Origin: Misgurnus anguillicaudatus
Lineage: Eukaryota > Chordata > Actinopteri > Cypriniformes > Cobitidae
NCBI RefSeq assembly: GCF_027580225.2
Contig: NC_073355.2
Span: 16,237,501-16,301,500 of the forward strand
Reading direction: 5' to 3'
DNA: 64,000 nt
Within the stretch, counting starts at the first letter, position 1. Each line of letters begins with the position of its first letter. Shown one piece after another: positions 1 through 11,670 of the stretch. The notes below the pieces were generated by a model. That model had not been told where the DNA came from. It did no database searches and saw nothing but the letters and a program-made list of their open reading frames with translations. A program made the position numbers and the translations under genes.

Positions 1-17
1 TATGAAGTTGCGTCAAG

Positions 18-776
18 CAGGGTGACCCCATCTCGCCCAAGCTGTTCACGGCATGTCTGGAGCATGTCTTTCGACAGCTCGATTGAGACAACAAGGGCAT
101 CAGCATTAACGGGCAGTGGCTTAGCCATCTGCGTTTCGCCAATGAGGAAGTGGCAGACGTGCAGCTGCGACTCGACCAGCTTGACCAGGCTGGTGCATCG
201 GTCGGCCTGAAGATGAATCTGGCCAAGACAAAGTGGATGCGCAACCCCCAGGCTACCAAAATCAACATCTACATCGGCCAAAATGAGATCGAGCAGATTG
301 ACAAAAACGTCTACCTTGAACAGGAGCTAACTGCTGAGCAAAAGAACATCCGCGAGGTGGCACGTCAACAGAGAACCGCATGGGTCAGCTACGCGTCAAT
401 AGCAGAGGTGGTCAGAAACACGCCAAACGGCCCACTACGCGCACACCTGTTCAATAGCACTGTCCTACCGGCCATGCTCTACGGGGCTGAGACTTGGTCG
501 CTGACTGCTGCCGATAAGTAGAAGCTGGCAGTGACCTACCGCGCCCTTGAGCAGCGGATGGTTGGTGTCAAGAGGATGGATCACATCAGCAACAAGCAAC
601 TAAGGAAGATGAGCAAGGTCAAGGATGCCGTCAACCAGACCGAACAGGTCAAGAAGCGATGGGCCGGACACCTGGCCAGGAGTTCGGACGGGCCAAGACA
701 TTGGCAGAGACTGGATGGGTCTGGCCAGGGACTGAAAAGCCTGGAGAAGTTGTTGTGGCCTGCGTTGAAAGACTGA
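18..776 (+). pseudogene. RTE-clade LINE reverse transcriptase, 3' part, broken
   Basis: One forward frame from about base 18 to the TGA at 774-776 reads as the C-terminal part of an RTE/BovB-type reverse transcriptase. It opens with QGDPISPKLFTACLEHVFRQ, followed by LSHLRF, GLKMNLAKTK, VLPAMLYGAETWSLT and a late KKRWAGHLAR motif, all in the order usual for RTE elements. It is dead: TGA at 84-86 stands where the family usually has Trp, TAG at 519-521 interrupts the frame, and the catalytic (F)ADD motif has become FANE near 137-148. The endonuclease domain and the front of the RT lie outside the window or are lost. Motifs are seen directly; RTE assignment is by memory of the family. A related non-LTR clade is the main alternative. 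Confidence 0.8.
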
Positions 777-1730
777 AATACAAGCTGATTGAAAGATTAT
801 GAAGTTTTTAAGGGTATGAATCAAAAAAGTAATGACCAACACAGATAAATTGTTTATAATGAACACTGCAATATTCCATTAAAGTCACAATGAAACCGAA
901 AGTACATTTATTTTTCCACGCAGTGACACAAATCAGAGTGAAACTGCTTGAACTGCTGAAAAAAGTAGGGCGGGACTTGGCGGGAATTTGTTCATTGAGA
1001 ATTGATTGGATAGTTGGAAGTTAGGTCACATTGCTATTTGCTAACCACTGCGATTTTTCGTGGATCCGCCCACCTGCCATACCCCATGACCGGAAGTAAA
1101 GTAAAAAATTTCGAGGAGAGGAGAGGAGGAGATTTGCATTTTGGATTAAAGATTATGAGGGCATGTGAATTTTTACAGATAAATAATTTGTAAAAAAAAA
1201 ACACCATACCTCCCAAAAAGGTTTATAATTTCAATTTCATTTTGATTTTAAAATTCCCAAAAAAATACAAGCATATATTTTTTCACACGTGTAGGCTACT
1301 GCCAGATGTTTTCAGCAATGTTTGAATCTAGAGAATTCACAGTTTAAAAAGCTCTTCACCCCTGTTCATACTGTATGGTCGCTTGTCAACTGTCTGATGT
1401 CCGGGATTATCCACGATTTCTGCTGTTGCTGCCATAGAAACCATAGGTGTGTTTAACTTCATGTGGCACTGTGCAGCCGATCGAACCACAAAATTATAAG
1501 ATCACGAGAGTGATTTGAAAACAGCACACTTGCGATAGTTTGATGTTATATGACATTCAATCTGCGCTCTGCCGCACGCCCAAGCATCCAGAATGTGGAA
1601 GTAATAATGTCTAGCCTGCGCCGCTCTGTTGATGTTTATATCAAGCCACACTGTGGGCTTACATTTAAATGTAACAGTTATAAAACACACTTCAACATGT
1701 CCTCCATGAATATGATTTGTGCAACATGAT
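777..1730. other. No recognisable gene
   Basis: AT-rich sequence with short incidental frames only. The first bases may be the 3' tail of the LINE. About 960-1100 (GGCGGGA and ACCGGAAG motifs) resembles repeat sequence but I could not assign it. Confidence 0.5.
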
Positions 1731-2349
1731 CTCACGGAAAGTCGTGTTATAGTCACAAAAAATTTGATTAATTTATTCGTGTCCATGGCACAAAATTCAG
1801 CTTTTTTTGTGCCTTAAGCGCAATTTTGTCACTCGCACAAATTTCCATAAATAGTTTTTCGTGTCCGTGGCACGACTTTCTTTTTTGTGTCATTTAATGT
1901 ATTGTTTTCTCATTTTTTCCCCCCATTTTTAAATCATTGTCGCTTGGGGTTGCGGTTAGATTTGGGGTTTGGGTCAGAATGTACTTTTATGTATTGGTTC
2001 CTACATGTTTTCTTCCGCTTTTAAAACTATTCTCGTCTGGAGTTGGGGTTAGAGTTGGGTTTGGGCTAGGAAGTACAAAAAAAGTAACAGAAAGTGATTC
2101 TAACACCAACCCCAAGCAACAATAGTAAGAAAATATGAAAAAAACACAATGAGAAAACAATACATAAAATGACAAGAAAAAGAAAGTCGTGTCACGGACA
2201 CGAAAAACTATTTATAGAAATTCGTGCAATACATAAAATGACACGAAAAAGACATTCATGTTCTAGACACGAAAAAAGCTGAATTTCGTGCCATGGACAC
2301 TAATTCACTAATCAAAATTTTCGTGACTATAACCCGACTTTCCGTGAAC
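1731..2349. mobile_element. Palindromic MITE-like element with long terminal inverted repeats
   Basis: The left end at 1731 (cacggaaagtcgtgttatag) is found inverted at the right end near 2349, and the two ends continue to match for roughly 200 bases each, including repeated CGTGTCCATGGCACGA-type motifs. The centre (about 1990-2110) is single-stranded and G/T rich. There is no coding capacity, so this is a non-autonomous foldback or MITE-type DNA element. The superfamily was not identified and no target duplication was resolved. Confidence 0.8.
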
Positions 2350-2494
2350 TGAGTCCTGTCTGATCGGTTCCTGTCAACATTTAATGTAAAGACTATAAAT
2401 CCCATTATTCCACACTCTTTATCCGCGTCAATAAGCTACTGATTCATTGGTATGCGGATTCATCACACCTGTTTAACATGTATAATATGTGATT

Positions 2495-2640
2495 TCCCAG
2501 ACAAGGCTTAGATTAATCCAGGACTAGTCTTAAGTTATATTAGGGCATTGAAGTAGTTTTTAAAAACCTACCCTACAAAAAACAATACTGGTTTGCATCT
2601 TGAGACAAAACACTGGCACTGATCATAAACTGTAAAAAAA
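2495..2640 (+). repeat. Fragment of the TTTCCCGGACAG repeat family
   Basis: Starts with atttcccagacaaggcttag and goes on to a GAGACAAAACACTGGCACTG stretch that matches the left part of the better copy at 15315-15737. Truncated and diverged. Confidence 0.6.
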
Positions 2641-2862
2641 GATGGACGACGCCCGTTCGCTCTCTTCCATTGGTGAAAAGTGAAGCCGCCAGTGTCTCGA
2701 TACGGCGCTGACATCCTGAGTCTTGAGTCTGCGCAGTAGCGATTTCGGGACCAGTCATGCGCAGTAGTGAGCAGGAAGTAAAGCCGCGAAAGCAAGGCCC
2801 CGCCCTCGCTCTCACAGAATGCGCATATCACAGCTGTCAATCATAATGTTACACCACTTTAA

Positions 2863-3224
2863 AGGCTCTCTAAGCGAATAATGTGCGACGTCACTTCCTG
2901 TTGATGTTTGAACTGTTTTCAAACAAACGGAGCGTAGCTAACCCTCCCTCTCCCTCTCCCGTCCGTGCTTTCATGAACGCGCCCAACCCCCACCCCCAAA
3001 TCCTTCTTGTCGTTTATTGGCTGGAACACTTTGTTATGTGTTGTTGTGCTAGGTTTGGCCACTATGTTGATATTGCCGTTTGTCGAGCCTGAGCTGTCTA
3101 CAGAGATCGCCTTTTTTACAGTTTGATCAGCGGACAGGCAGCAAGCAGATAGTGAGGAGATGTTTGCTGTATGTAACAAAAAATGTTTTATGGTCTAAAA
3201 CGCGTCAATTCGCTTAGAGCGCCT
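2863..3224. mobile_element. TTAA-flanked non-autonomous DNA element, 362 bp
   Basis: TTAA at 2859-2862 and 3225-3228 flank ends of the form AGGCTCTCTAAGCGAAT and its inverse (attcgcttagagcgcct). The interior includes a conserved-looking GC-rich stretch (cgtgctttcatgaacgcgcc) but no credible gene. I recognise it as a high-copy type in cyprinid genomes; the transposase source is not visible. Similar GC-rich flanks at about 2650-2800 and 3370-3490 look like inverted arms of a larger, older repeat around it. Confidence 0.75.
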
Positions 3225-3489
3225 TTAAATAGCATTAAATAACGAACTAAAAACAAACTTATTTTAAAAACACTTGAATTTACATCAGCGTGATAAAAAC
3301 TACAGTAAATGACAGAAAGCAGCTTCAGAAAAAGATAATTGAAGTGTAATTAAATTGTTTAGTTTGTCTCAAGTCCCATTGAATAACATGGGGAGGCGGG
3401 GTTTATGACCTATAATGGGACCAGTCACTGGGGGGCGATCGAGACGTTTTGGGTTCACTTTTCAGGGCTTGTGCGGCGCGCTTGGTACT

Positions 3490-5100
3490 GATATATGTTA
3501 AGATATGTCAGTGCAATTTAAGGCAGCTCAAACATGCATTTTAGTCTGGGAATACGATAACATTTAATGTTTAAAAGGTTAAGTTGTAAAACCTGGAATT
3601 TTATTAGCTAGCATTAAGACAGGAATAAAAAAAAGAATGGAAAAAGTAAGGATAAAAACAAATGATCATCCCACTTCCAACATCTGCATCCCTAACACAT
3701 TTTAGTGAAGAGTGAGGATCGAGTCTAAAAATAAACGCTTTTGATTTGTCATCTACGCATCTCTGCTTGAGGACGATAAGGAAACATTTGCTAAATAATT
3801 AGCATAAAGATCCATTCTGAAATCGCTCTTTAGTGCGTTAATTCATAGTGAAACTCGTTCTCATGAGCTTCTACAATAAACTCATTATTGTTATTACATT
3901 TTCAATTGCTTCCATCCTACTTGAAATCATCTTGGTAAAATAAAGCCGATGAGCGCACACCTCAGCTGGGTCTCATAAAAGTGAATTGCCCAGGGCTTCT
4001 CTCAGGAGCTTCAAACTGCCGGTGCTATAGGAAATAATAATGAAATATATGAGAAGTCTGTAATTTTATTTTAGCAGCTTAGACTCTTCTCTTATCAGTC
4101 AATAGATGGCAGGCCTTATTTTCCGAGGGTATGGCTATGTAGCGAGTGTCTAGTTGCTCTGATAAAGTGAGACCCCAGGGCGTCGTGGGAGGGAGAGTTC
4201 GGGGCCGACCCGCGTCTGTGATAAACTGCATCTGTCCTGAGGCTGAAGGTGAGGTCTTTGTTTAATCGGCAGACTTTACGGCGTGGACTTTCCTGGAACC
4301 GATTAGAGTATGTTGTTAACTGCTTTAAGTGTTGGAGAATAACTCATTAAAAGTAGACAGCATTTTATCAGTAATGTGACAGTGGATCAGTTATTCTCAA
4401 AATTGTGTACTGTAACCAGCTGCTTATCTCTGCTTGTAAAACCGTCTACAAGAATAAACTGTTTTTAGTTTTTTATTGTCACATTTAGTGTGAATTTATT
4501 CTTTGTGAGGTAAATTCAGGTAAAGCCAATTTAGGGAATTGATTTTGTCATTCTAATTGAAGCTTGCATTTATTAATGCGTTTTCTCTTTGTCACCTACT
4601 GACAGCGGAAGCTTTTAAATGCTACTGCAACCAAACAAAAAGCAACAGTCGCACATGAGGTGTGTAATTGATGCTTTATTGAGACACTTTGTAGCGAATT
4701 GATGCCATGCAAAATAAAACAGGCTGATTAAACAAAGAGGCATGTGAAAAGCTACACAGTGTTTAAAATTTTAAGGCAAATCAACATATGATTATTAAGT
4801 TCTTTGTCCATTCCCCAAATCATCTTTGATTTTGAAATAACATTTATTGCATCACAACTCCATCATTACGTCAGCTTGGTATGTGAAACGCTATTGGCTC
4901 TCGTGACCGATTGCATCATGTAATGTTCCAGTTTATGTTTAAATGAGACCTGAATGACCAACAACCATTCGCGAACAGCATCGTAAACTTGTGTGATTGC
5001 AACTACAGCTCTCGATCTTTGGTTAGACGCATAGTTTTATGTATGACGTAGACTCACGCAGGTAATATTCTTGAGCAAAATAAACAGGCAACATGCAGTA
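3490..5100. other. Mostly non-repetitive, no gene seen
   Basis: No recognised repeat, no long frame and no RNA gene. The block 3950-4320 has even base composition and no repeat signatures, and could be single-copy host sequence. This is a statement about absence of recognisable repeats, not evidence of function. Confidence 0.4.
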
Positions 5101-5167
5101 CATTTTATATGCACCGACATCCCACCTCACCTGGACGTTTCAGTAGTCTGCCACATATTAATAGAAG

Positions 5168-5819
5168 CTTTTTTGTCATTTTTGACAAGAAAAATAAAAA
5201 GTATGCACTTTTAAACCACAGCTTGTTGTCTAGATCTGGTCGTGATGCACCAGGTGACCCCACGCAATATGTCATGACGTCAAGAGGTCACAGAGGACGA
5301 ACGCGAAACTCCGCCCCAGTGTTTACAAATGTGTTGAAAGAGGACCGTTCCTACGTTGTTGTGTGTCAACTGATGCTAATTAATGTCTTTGTCTCAGTTT
5401 ATTGTTTACAATGGTCCGCAAATTTGCGTTTTATATATGTAACACGTGACCTCCCTACGTCACTACGCATTTACGTTAGGTCGCGCTGGACCGGACCTAG
5501 ACGAAAAATTGTGGTTTAAAAGAGCATATTTTTTATTTTTCTTGAAAAAAATGACAATCGTTTCGCTAGATAAGACCCTTATGCCTCGTTTGAGATCGTT
5601 TAGAGTCCTTTGAAACTCCGTTGAAAAAACTGTTAAGTGTTGAGTTAAGTATTAAATATTGGGCTCTATTAAAGTGCATTAAAATGAGAAAAATCCTGCA
5701 ATGTTTTTCTCAAAAAACATAATTTCTTCTCGACTGAACAAAGAAAGACATCAACATTTGGATGACATGGTGGTGAGTAAATTATCTGGATTTTTCTTTT
5801 AAGAAAATGGAATATTCCT
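5168..5819. mobile_element. Right portion of long-TIR TTAA palindromic element
   Basis: Matches the interior and right arm of the complete copy at 18962-19886 (ATGACGTCAAGAGGTCACAG core, then the arm ending ggaatattcct before TTAA at 5820-5823). The left arm is missing. The 136-codon frame across 5109-5519 follows the repeat and is not a gene. Confidence 0.8.
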
Positions 5820-5823
5820 TTAA

Positions 5824-6118
5824 GCACTGTGGCGCGTGGCACACTTTGGTAGCACTTAGCTTAGCCCAGTTCATTCAATGGTACCAAACAGAGATGAAGT
5901 TAGAAATGACCAAGCACATCAACATTTTCCCTATTTGAAACGAGTAGTTATACGATCAAATATGGTAGCACAAATTAAAACGTGGTGCTTTTAAAAGCGG
6001 GTTAAAAAGGGTAACTATAATGTATAGCGGAATAGCACTTTTGGGAGTACTTCGACTTGGCGCATTACGAGAGGGAGAAGGGGAGCGGATTTTTCAGGCA
6101 GGTCGAAGTTCAAAAAAA
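5824..6118. mobile_element. Half of a long inverted-repeat element, left-arm type
   Basis: From GCACTGTGGCGCGTG through cattcaatggtaccaaacag to gggagtacttcgactt this follows the left arm and loop of the complete inverted repeat at 40998-41718. The previous element ends exactly here with TTAA, so it apparently inserted into this one. Confidence 0.75.
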
Positions 6119-6274
6119 CACCGAAAGGAGAAGTAAATCGATCTTCCATGCCAAAGTCCACTGACCACAGGTGGGTTGACAAGTTGCTTGGGTCATATCA
6201 AGTCCAACTCCGGCGTGGTCATGTGGAAAAGTGACGTCAATGCAAACTCTCTATTGTGAACATCATTGCCATAG

Positions 6275-6427
6275 TGTGAATAATATGTAATCATGTAATC
6301 CATAGAAAAGTAACGGTAGTCTGTTTACGAGTATTTTAAAATGTAGTTTAATCTTATTACAAGTATTCGATTTTTGGAATCTGATTACGGAATCCAGATT
6401 ACATGTAATCCGTTACTACCCAGCTCT
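6275..6427. repeat. Fragment ending in the CAGAGCTGGGTAGTAACGG-type TIR
   Basis: The right end (gattacatgtaatccgttac, then acccagctctg) is the inverted terminus of a common fish non-autonomous DNA repeat. The other end is absent. Confidence 0.5.
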
Positions 6428-6629
6428 GGGTAATAGTACATATTTTAAATCAAAAGAGATGTAGGAGTGTTATCCAAACATTATTGGCTAGGAAAGCCTC
6501 GTATACTTGGGAGTAAACACGTATTGAGGTGTTTCTGGTAGGTTTTAGTACATACCGCATCATCTTTAAATAAGGATTATGTGATTTAGAGTACATCAGG
6601 TGACCTGGAAATGTGAATAAACTGTTTTC

Positions 6630-6905
6630 GAAATATACATCTTCCGATTTGCTTAAAAAAAACACCTAAAAACTTTTTTTGCAATATATTGGAGTTTCTA
6701 CAAAATTGGCCATATGTTCTATTCACAATGTCAATTTTGCGCAATTTGAAGGGTAATGCAAACACAGCTATAGTTAGCGACAAGACAAAGCGAGAAAGTG
6801 ACATTGCAAATAGAAAATATGGCCAATTTCGTAGAAACTCCAATATATTGCAAAAAAATTTAGGTGTTTTTTTTTTTAAGCAAATCGGAAGAGGTATATC
6901 CTGAT
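6630..6905. mobile_element. Short palindromic MITE
   Basis: The segment atcttccgatttgcttaaaa near 6640 and its inverse near 6890 enclose two further matching inverted blocks, including gcaatatattggagtttcta and its inverse. Arms are about 110 bases around a short A-rich centre. The forward and reverse frames here are by-products of the palindrome. Confidence 0.75.
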
Positions 6906-8449
6906 ATCCTGGAAGAGCATATCCTGATTGGTTTCTCTTTGTGATAACTACGTGTTTAGGTGTCATTCGATTCAATAGCATAGCTGACTAGCTGATAAAA
7001 GAGCTACCCTATTGAAGTCATATAATATAACATAACGCAATATAATAATGTTTTTATTATATTAACATATAAATCATTATAGTTATTTGAAATGAGTTTT
7101 TGCAGGATGGCATGTCTGTATACATCATTCCAAATATATACACATTCCAGTTCATGTGAATCCAGAGAATTCAAGCGCATTGTACGCCCAGGGGGACCCA
7201 CGAATGATGTAAGCAGGAACTTGCAATGGAATGAAACTCCAGAAATAAAGAAACAATGGAGAACAAAAATATGCGGCAAAGTAGTCATCAGGTTGAACAT
7301 TCATTATTAACAGCAAATATCTTATAATGTCATTTGTTGAACCAACATGGTTGGAACAATAACAAAGTACAAAATAACTATGCATTGCATTAGGGTGGTT
7401 AAGCAGCAGGTTATGTTGTTGACCATAGTCTGGATTTTACATGCAAGGGTCACATACAGGTCTGACTGTACTGAGTAATGTGCATTTGTCATATTCACTA
7501 TCATGTATTCATATCCTCCTGCTGAAAAAAATTCAGCAACATTCAACAAATAATTAAGTCTACTAAATGATTCAGTTAGTGTAGGAATAATTATTTGCCA
7601 CAAATGGCACTCATGTGGTGGTGATTCATTTAGCAGAGATTGATCTGCCACCTGAATCATGTTTTGCTGTAATACCAATTGAAACACTACAGGTGTTAGG
7701 ATGTGACACATACACAGTGATATGCTGATGGGAGAGAGATGGAAATTTTAATACCGGGTGCTTTTTCCAGTTTAATCTTTTCTAGACCCGTGGGCTCAGA
7801 GAAGCTAAAGGGCAATTTTTATGTGCATGAGGAAAACATTTATCAGCAAACACATTTCGGGATTGTTTGTGTGAGCCATGTTCAGCTGGAATATGATTTT
7901 TGCTATTTACATTTTGTTCATGATGGTGGAGACTGCCCCATGTTATGCTCTTAAACCTACGTTATATGTTTGTTGCTTTAGTTGTTTAATCATATTAAAT
8001 AGTTCAATATTTACTGTCATTTATAATTATAAATAAATAAATAAATAAAAAATCAAACAATTAAATATAGATATATACTTATTAAACAATATTTTAACCT
8101 TGCATATAGTAACAAACCTTAATTTCGCTGTTATGCAATCAATATAACAATCAATAGTTTTTTTTCTAACATAGTGTCTCTTAATAGACGATTACCAATG
8201 CTGTGTCTCCAGTGCTTCACAACATTACACCCGGAAGAATAGCATGTTGAATTTTTCTCTGTCCTCCTTGTTCTGTCACATCTGTGATGTTGACCAATAG
8301 GAACGCAGAACCTCTTCCATACACAGCTTTCAAACAGGGTAAAACAAAAGAGAGAGGTATTGATGTTGCAAGGAGAGATTATAGATGCAATGGAGGAAAG
8401 GTTTGTGAAGCTATGGCAACAACACTTGTTTCTTGTCCGCAACAAGAAT
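6906..8449. other. No gene recognised; AT-rich
   Basis: Only short incidental frames in both directions. It contains an (AAAT)-type run at about 8027-8050. No repeat family was recognised with confidence. Confidence 0.45.
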
Positions 8450-8453
8450 TTAA

Positions 8454-8560
8454 AGGGATAGTGCACCCAAAAATTTAAATTCTGTCATCATTTACTAACC
8501 ATCATACTGTACTATTCTAAACCGGTATAGGATTCTTTATTCTTTTGAAGACAAAATAAA
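8454..8560. repeat. Left end of an AGGGATAGT-type TTAA MITE
   Basis: TTAA at 8450-8453 is followed by AGGGATAGTGCACCC and attctgtcatcatttact, the start of the same family seen at 20512. The right half is missing. Confidence 0.75.
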
Positions 8561-9214
8561 ATATTTTGATAAATGATTGTAAGCACATAGACTGTACAAT
8601 TTGATTTACTTCAACTGGGTCTCGTACCCACTGCAAACTTTCGGGAGTGACAACCGCATTGAAATGCGGGAGTGAATCCCCTAAATGTTCGTTTCATGTC
8701 TGTATGGAACAAGACTCACTGCTGAAAATCTGATGATTGACACAGAGATAACCATAGCAACGTTCTGCCGTCTCACGTGCTTATCACTCACAGCTTTGAC
8801 CAAAATAATAACAGCATTGTGTTTTGCAATAAACCTCCGTCTTGGCGTCGTGTATTTTACGCTTTTGTGAGGCTGTTTCACAGCGCGGAGCGCACGGTCT
8901 TGCCGTGTTGCCAGGTCCTTGTCTTTTTTGTACGTAAATACAGTTTTGGCGCTTAACCGTTTATGGCTTTTGGCTCATGAAGCGATCAAGTTTTTGGTGT
9001 TAATAAAGTGTGAAGATGCCGGTCCCAATATTCTGATCTTTGAGGTAAACCATTTAGATTTATTTTGGTTTATTATTGGATTTTTCTTGTTGGCTGTTTT
9101 TTTAGTGCAAGATCTGGCAACACTAGTCAGCAAACGCTTGTGCCTCTGTCATTTTCTGAACCGCGCATACAGAAGACTTTTTCCTCTTCTAAGCATTTAT
9201 TTTTTCAGAAGAGA

Positions 9215-9216
<2 letters not shown>
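8561..9216. other. No gene recognised
   Basis: No motif-bearing reading frame. Opposing 61- and 66-codon frames at 8681-8881 are mirror images of each other and are not supported by any recognisable domain. Confidence 0.4.

Positions 9217-9282
<66 letters not shown>
9217..9282. repeat. (AT)n microsatellite
   Basis: Uninterrupted alternating AT for about 66 bases. A slippage-prone locus; the Tyr/Ile run in the frame through it is an artefact. Confidence 0.98.
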
Positions 9283-9285
<3 letters not shown>

Positions 9286-9299
9286 GGTGTTACAACCTT

Positions 9300-9599
9300 T
9301 TTAAGTTGAACCAATTTTACACTTTTTACAGTGCAGTTGATGGTATCCATAGCCTTCAATGGTATTTGTTATTCTATTATGAAAGTCAATGGGTACAGTC
9401 AACTGTATTGTTAGCATAACTGATCAAAATATTCTCTTTTTGTGTTCAACAGAATAAAGAAACTGACGCTGTATAAAAGAAATACAGTATAGATAAAACA
9501 ACTTGGTTTTGCAAATCAATTAAGCCTATTATTTAAAGTTTTGACTTGTGATAAGTTGACATAACTTAATTTGTTAAGTTAAAGTAAAATAAAATATAT
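9300..9599. repeat. Fragments of TTAA MITE interior and of the CACTGTAAAAA family
   Basis: About 9335-9460 resembles the interior of the AGGGATAGT family (aaagtcaatgggtac, tgttcaacagaataaagaaac). 9500-9599 (acttggttttgcaaatcaat, then ttgttaagttaaagt) matches inverted parts of the copies at 13869 and 31079. Confidence 0.5.
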
Positions 9600-10284
9600 G
9601 AAGAGTTTGGTTCCAAAACGCGATAAACAGCATTAAAAAATATTACTGTCAAAATCAGTATTGTATCAGGTCAGTTATAAAAAATCAATTCTGCATTTTA
9701 CGCAAAATCCGATATCCGATGTTATTCTGCCCTTTTATTTCCAAACCGCGAAAAATGCCAGTCTTCCTTCTGTGACGAATGCAATAAATCCGCTCAACAA
9801 ATCACAGCGCACCATTTCACACATTGTAATGTATGCGGTTTAAATATACACATAATCCTAGTTTTCCTCATCTACTTTGTACTTGAACGAAAATCGAGCA
9901 TGACCAAAACATTTTACAGCTGATTGCTGTCAAAAATGTTCAGCGATGACGTCCCAAGGATGACAGCAACAATGACAGTGTTCTTAATATGACAAAGTAA
10001 GTGCTTTGATTAATTAAAGATGAATGCACATTTATTGATTCAATAGATTTATAGCATTTTGAAAAAAAATATTTTATTTTGCTGTAAAAATTAATAGTTT
10101 TTATAAAAGAAAATTTAAAATCATATTATAGATTTGAATGTTTAATGTTATTATAACCTAAAGATGCTATGTGAAAGTTTGGAACAAAAAATAGTGGTTT
10201 TCATCTTGTCACTTTCTTGGTATAGAAAACAATTTTTCCCCCAAATTAGTTATGCATTTATTGCGTTTTGGAACCAAACTATTC
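9600..10284. mobile_element. Non-autonomous DNA element with 4-bp target duplication (ATAT)
   Basis: The ends GAAGAGTTTGGTTCCAAAAC and the inverse of the same (gttttggaaccaaactattc) are flanked by ATAT at 9596-9599 and 10285-10288. The interior (for example cagtattgtatcaggtcag and ttttacagctgattgctgtc) is shared with 26301-27068 and inverted at 58715-59682. No transposase. The superfamily is unresolved. Confidence 0.85.
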
Positions 10285-10319
10285 ATATGTTTTGAAATGA
10301 TGAATTCATTTTTACATTG

Positions 10320-10385
10320 CATGAACAACACGAGGGTGTGTAAATGAGGACAGAATTAAATTTTTTTGGTGAAGTTTTATACATT
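10320..10385. repeat. Right-end fragment of an AGGGATAGT-type MITE
   Basis: aacacgagggtgtgtaaatg followed by acagaatt and a TTTTTGGTGAA stretch is the usual right part of this family. Truncated before any TTAA. Confidence 0.55.
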
Positions 10386-11100
10386 CTGATGGTCTCGTGT
10401 CTCCCGCATGCAATGATGTGTTGATATGTTCACACAGCATCTGTAATCACTCAATGTGAAGGTGCAGCGAGCGAAAGCGTCTGTTGGCACGCACACACTT
10501 CTTCTGACTATGTCAAATCGGGACAGTCTCACTCCATGATTAAACAAGTATCACTCGGATATGACAGGAAACATGTCATTACTCTGCTCAGTGCATTTAC
10601 TTTTTGAAGAGGGGGTGGAATGTGCACCCATCACAACAGAGCTGTCTCGCCAGGGAAAAAAGTGCCAATTATATGATTAAAGCCGTCTGTACCATTGACC
10701 TTTCTGCATTAGCTCAGTTTGCTATTACATTCAATCAAGAAAGGTCAGCTGCAAACGTGGATCCAATTTAAAAACAACTGTTTTGTCTTCTAGCTGTTTT
10801 GCTCTGACCCGAGCAAAATGTGTTATGCATTTATATGTGCCGACTCTGAGGTGAACTGTCTTGGTGACATTTCTGACCTAGATGGAAAAGTAGTCGTGTA
10901 CATTGTAGGAGCCTGTTTTATGGTTGAGGATGTCAGTATTTGACCTTATGAAATTGTAAAGTATTTATAGGTTGATGCTGCTTATATCCAGAATGCTCTA
11001 CTTAACCTCTGCATACCACATCTACAGTAATTAATAATGAAAGAAACAATATGAAGATACAACACTACAAAGTTTTATCAAACAAATAGTATAATTTATA
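10386..11100. other. No gene recognised
   Basis: No repeat or coding motif was recognised. Moderate GC and no long frames. Confidence 0.35.
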
Positions 11101-11329
11101 GTATGATTTCAGAAGACTTAATGAAGTCACCCACTGCGCAAAGTGACGTCAGAATTACGTCTTTTTCATGTAATTTTTGGACGTCCAAATCCGGTCCATA
11201 AAAGGGGTTGTTTTGTAACGCCAGGCGACGTTTTTTTTTTGACGTCTTCTGCACGTCTAAATGTTTACATTCGTAGGACCTCCGTGTAAGGAAAAGAGAC
11301 ATAAAAAATGGGAAGAGGATTGTCTTTGT

Positions 11330-11452
11330 ACTTCACCCATCCATTGCAACACCGAAACACTTCAGTCATTTCCTGCCAGCCGTGGGATTCAAACTACCAA
11401 TCTCTGCGTTACAAGCAACTCTCGCTAACCACTCGGCCACACGGCCATATCT
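11330..11452 (-). repeat. tRNA-derived SINE head (or tRNA pseudogene)
   Basis: Read on the minus strand, about 11452-11380 begins GGCCGTGTGGCCGAGTGGTT, a good RNA polymerase III A-box context, and has GTTTGAATCCCAC as a B-box/T-loop about 40 bases later. The acceptor-like ends GGCCGTG and CACGGCT can pair, but the anticodon and T stems are poorly paired, so this is not a working tRNA. A non-tRNA tail follows (tggcaggaaatgactgaagt). A tRNA-derived SINE is the best reading. Confidence 0.6.
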
Positions 11453-11670
11453 TAACATTGTCTATAAGGCAATATTTTCATGTTAAATTGTTAGACAGAT
11501 TTTTAATTGTACATTTAGATGAATTTGTATATAATTCAAGAAAGCAGAAAAAACAGTACTGTATAAATAATATAGACTATTCGTAAGTATTAATCATGTT
11601 GGTACAATAATGCTGATATTTGTAATATAGGCCTAATCATGTAATATAGACATGGGTATGTCATAGACAT

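Noticed and set aside
5109..5519. 136-codon frame, with a similar one at 19210-19566
   Set aside because: Both follow copies of the same palindromic element, begin in its arm and have no recognised domain; similarity reflects the shared repeat.
6586..6981. 131-codon minus-strand frame
   Set aside because: Produced by the palindromic MITE, which also gives a matching forward frame.
8919..9419. 166-codon forward frame, the longest after the transposase frame
   Set aside because: It runs through the (AT)n microsatellite (alternating Tyr/Ile) and through repeat fragments; no domain.
11380..11452. Functional tRNA gene on the minus strand
   Set aside because: Anticodon and T stems do not pair well; a SINE-like tail follows.
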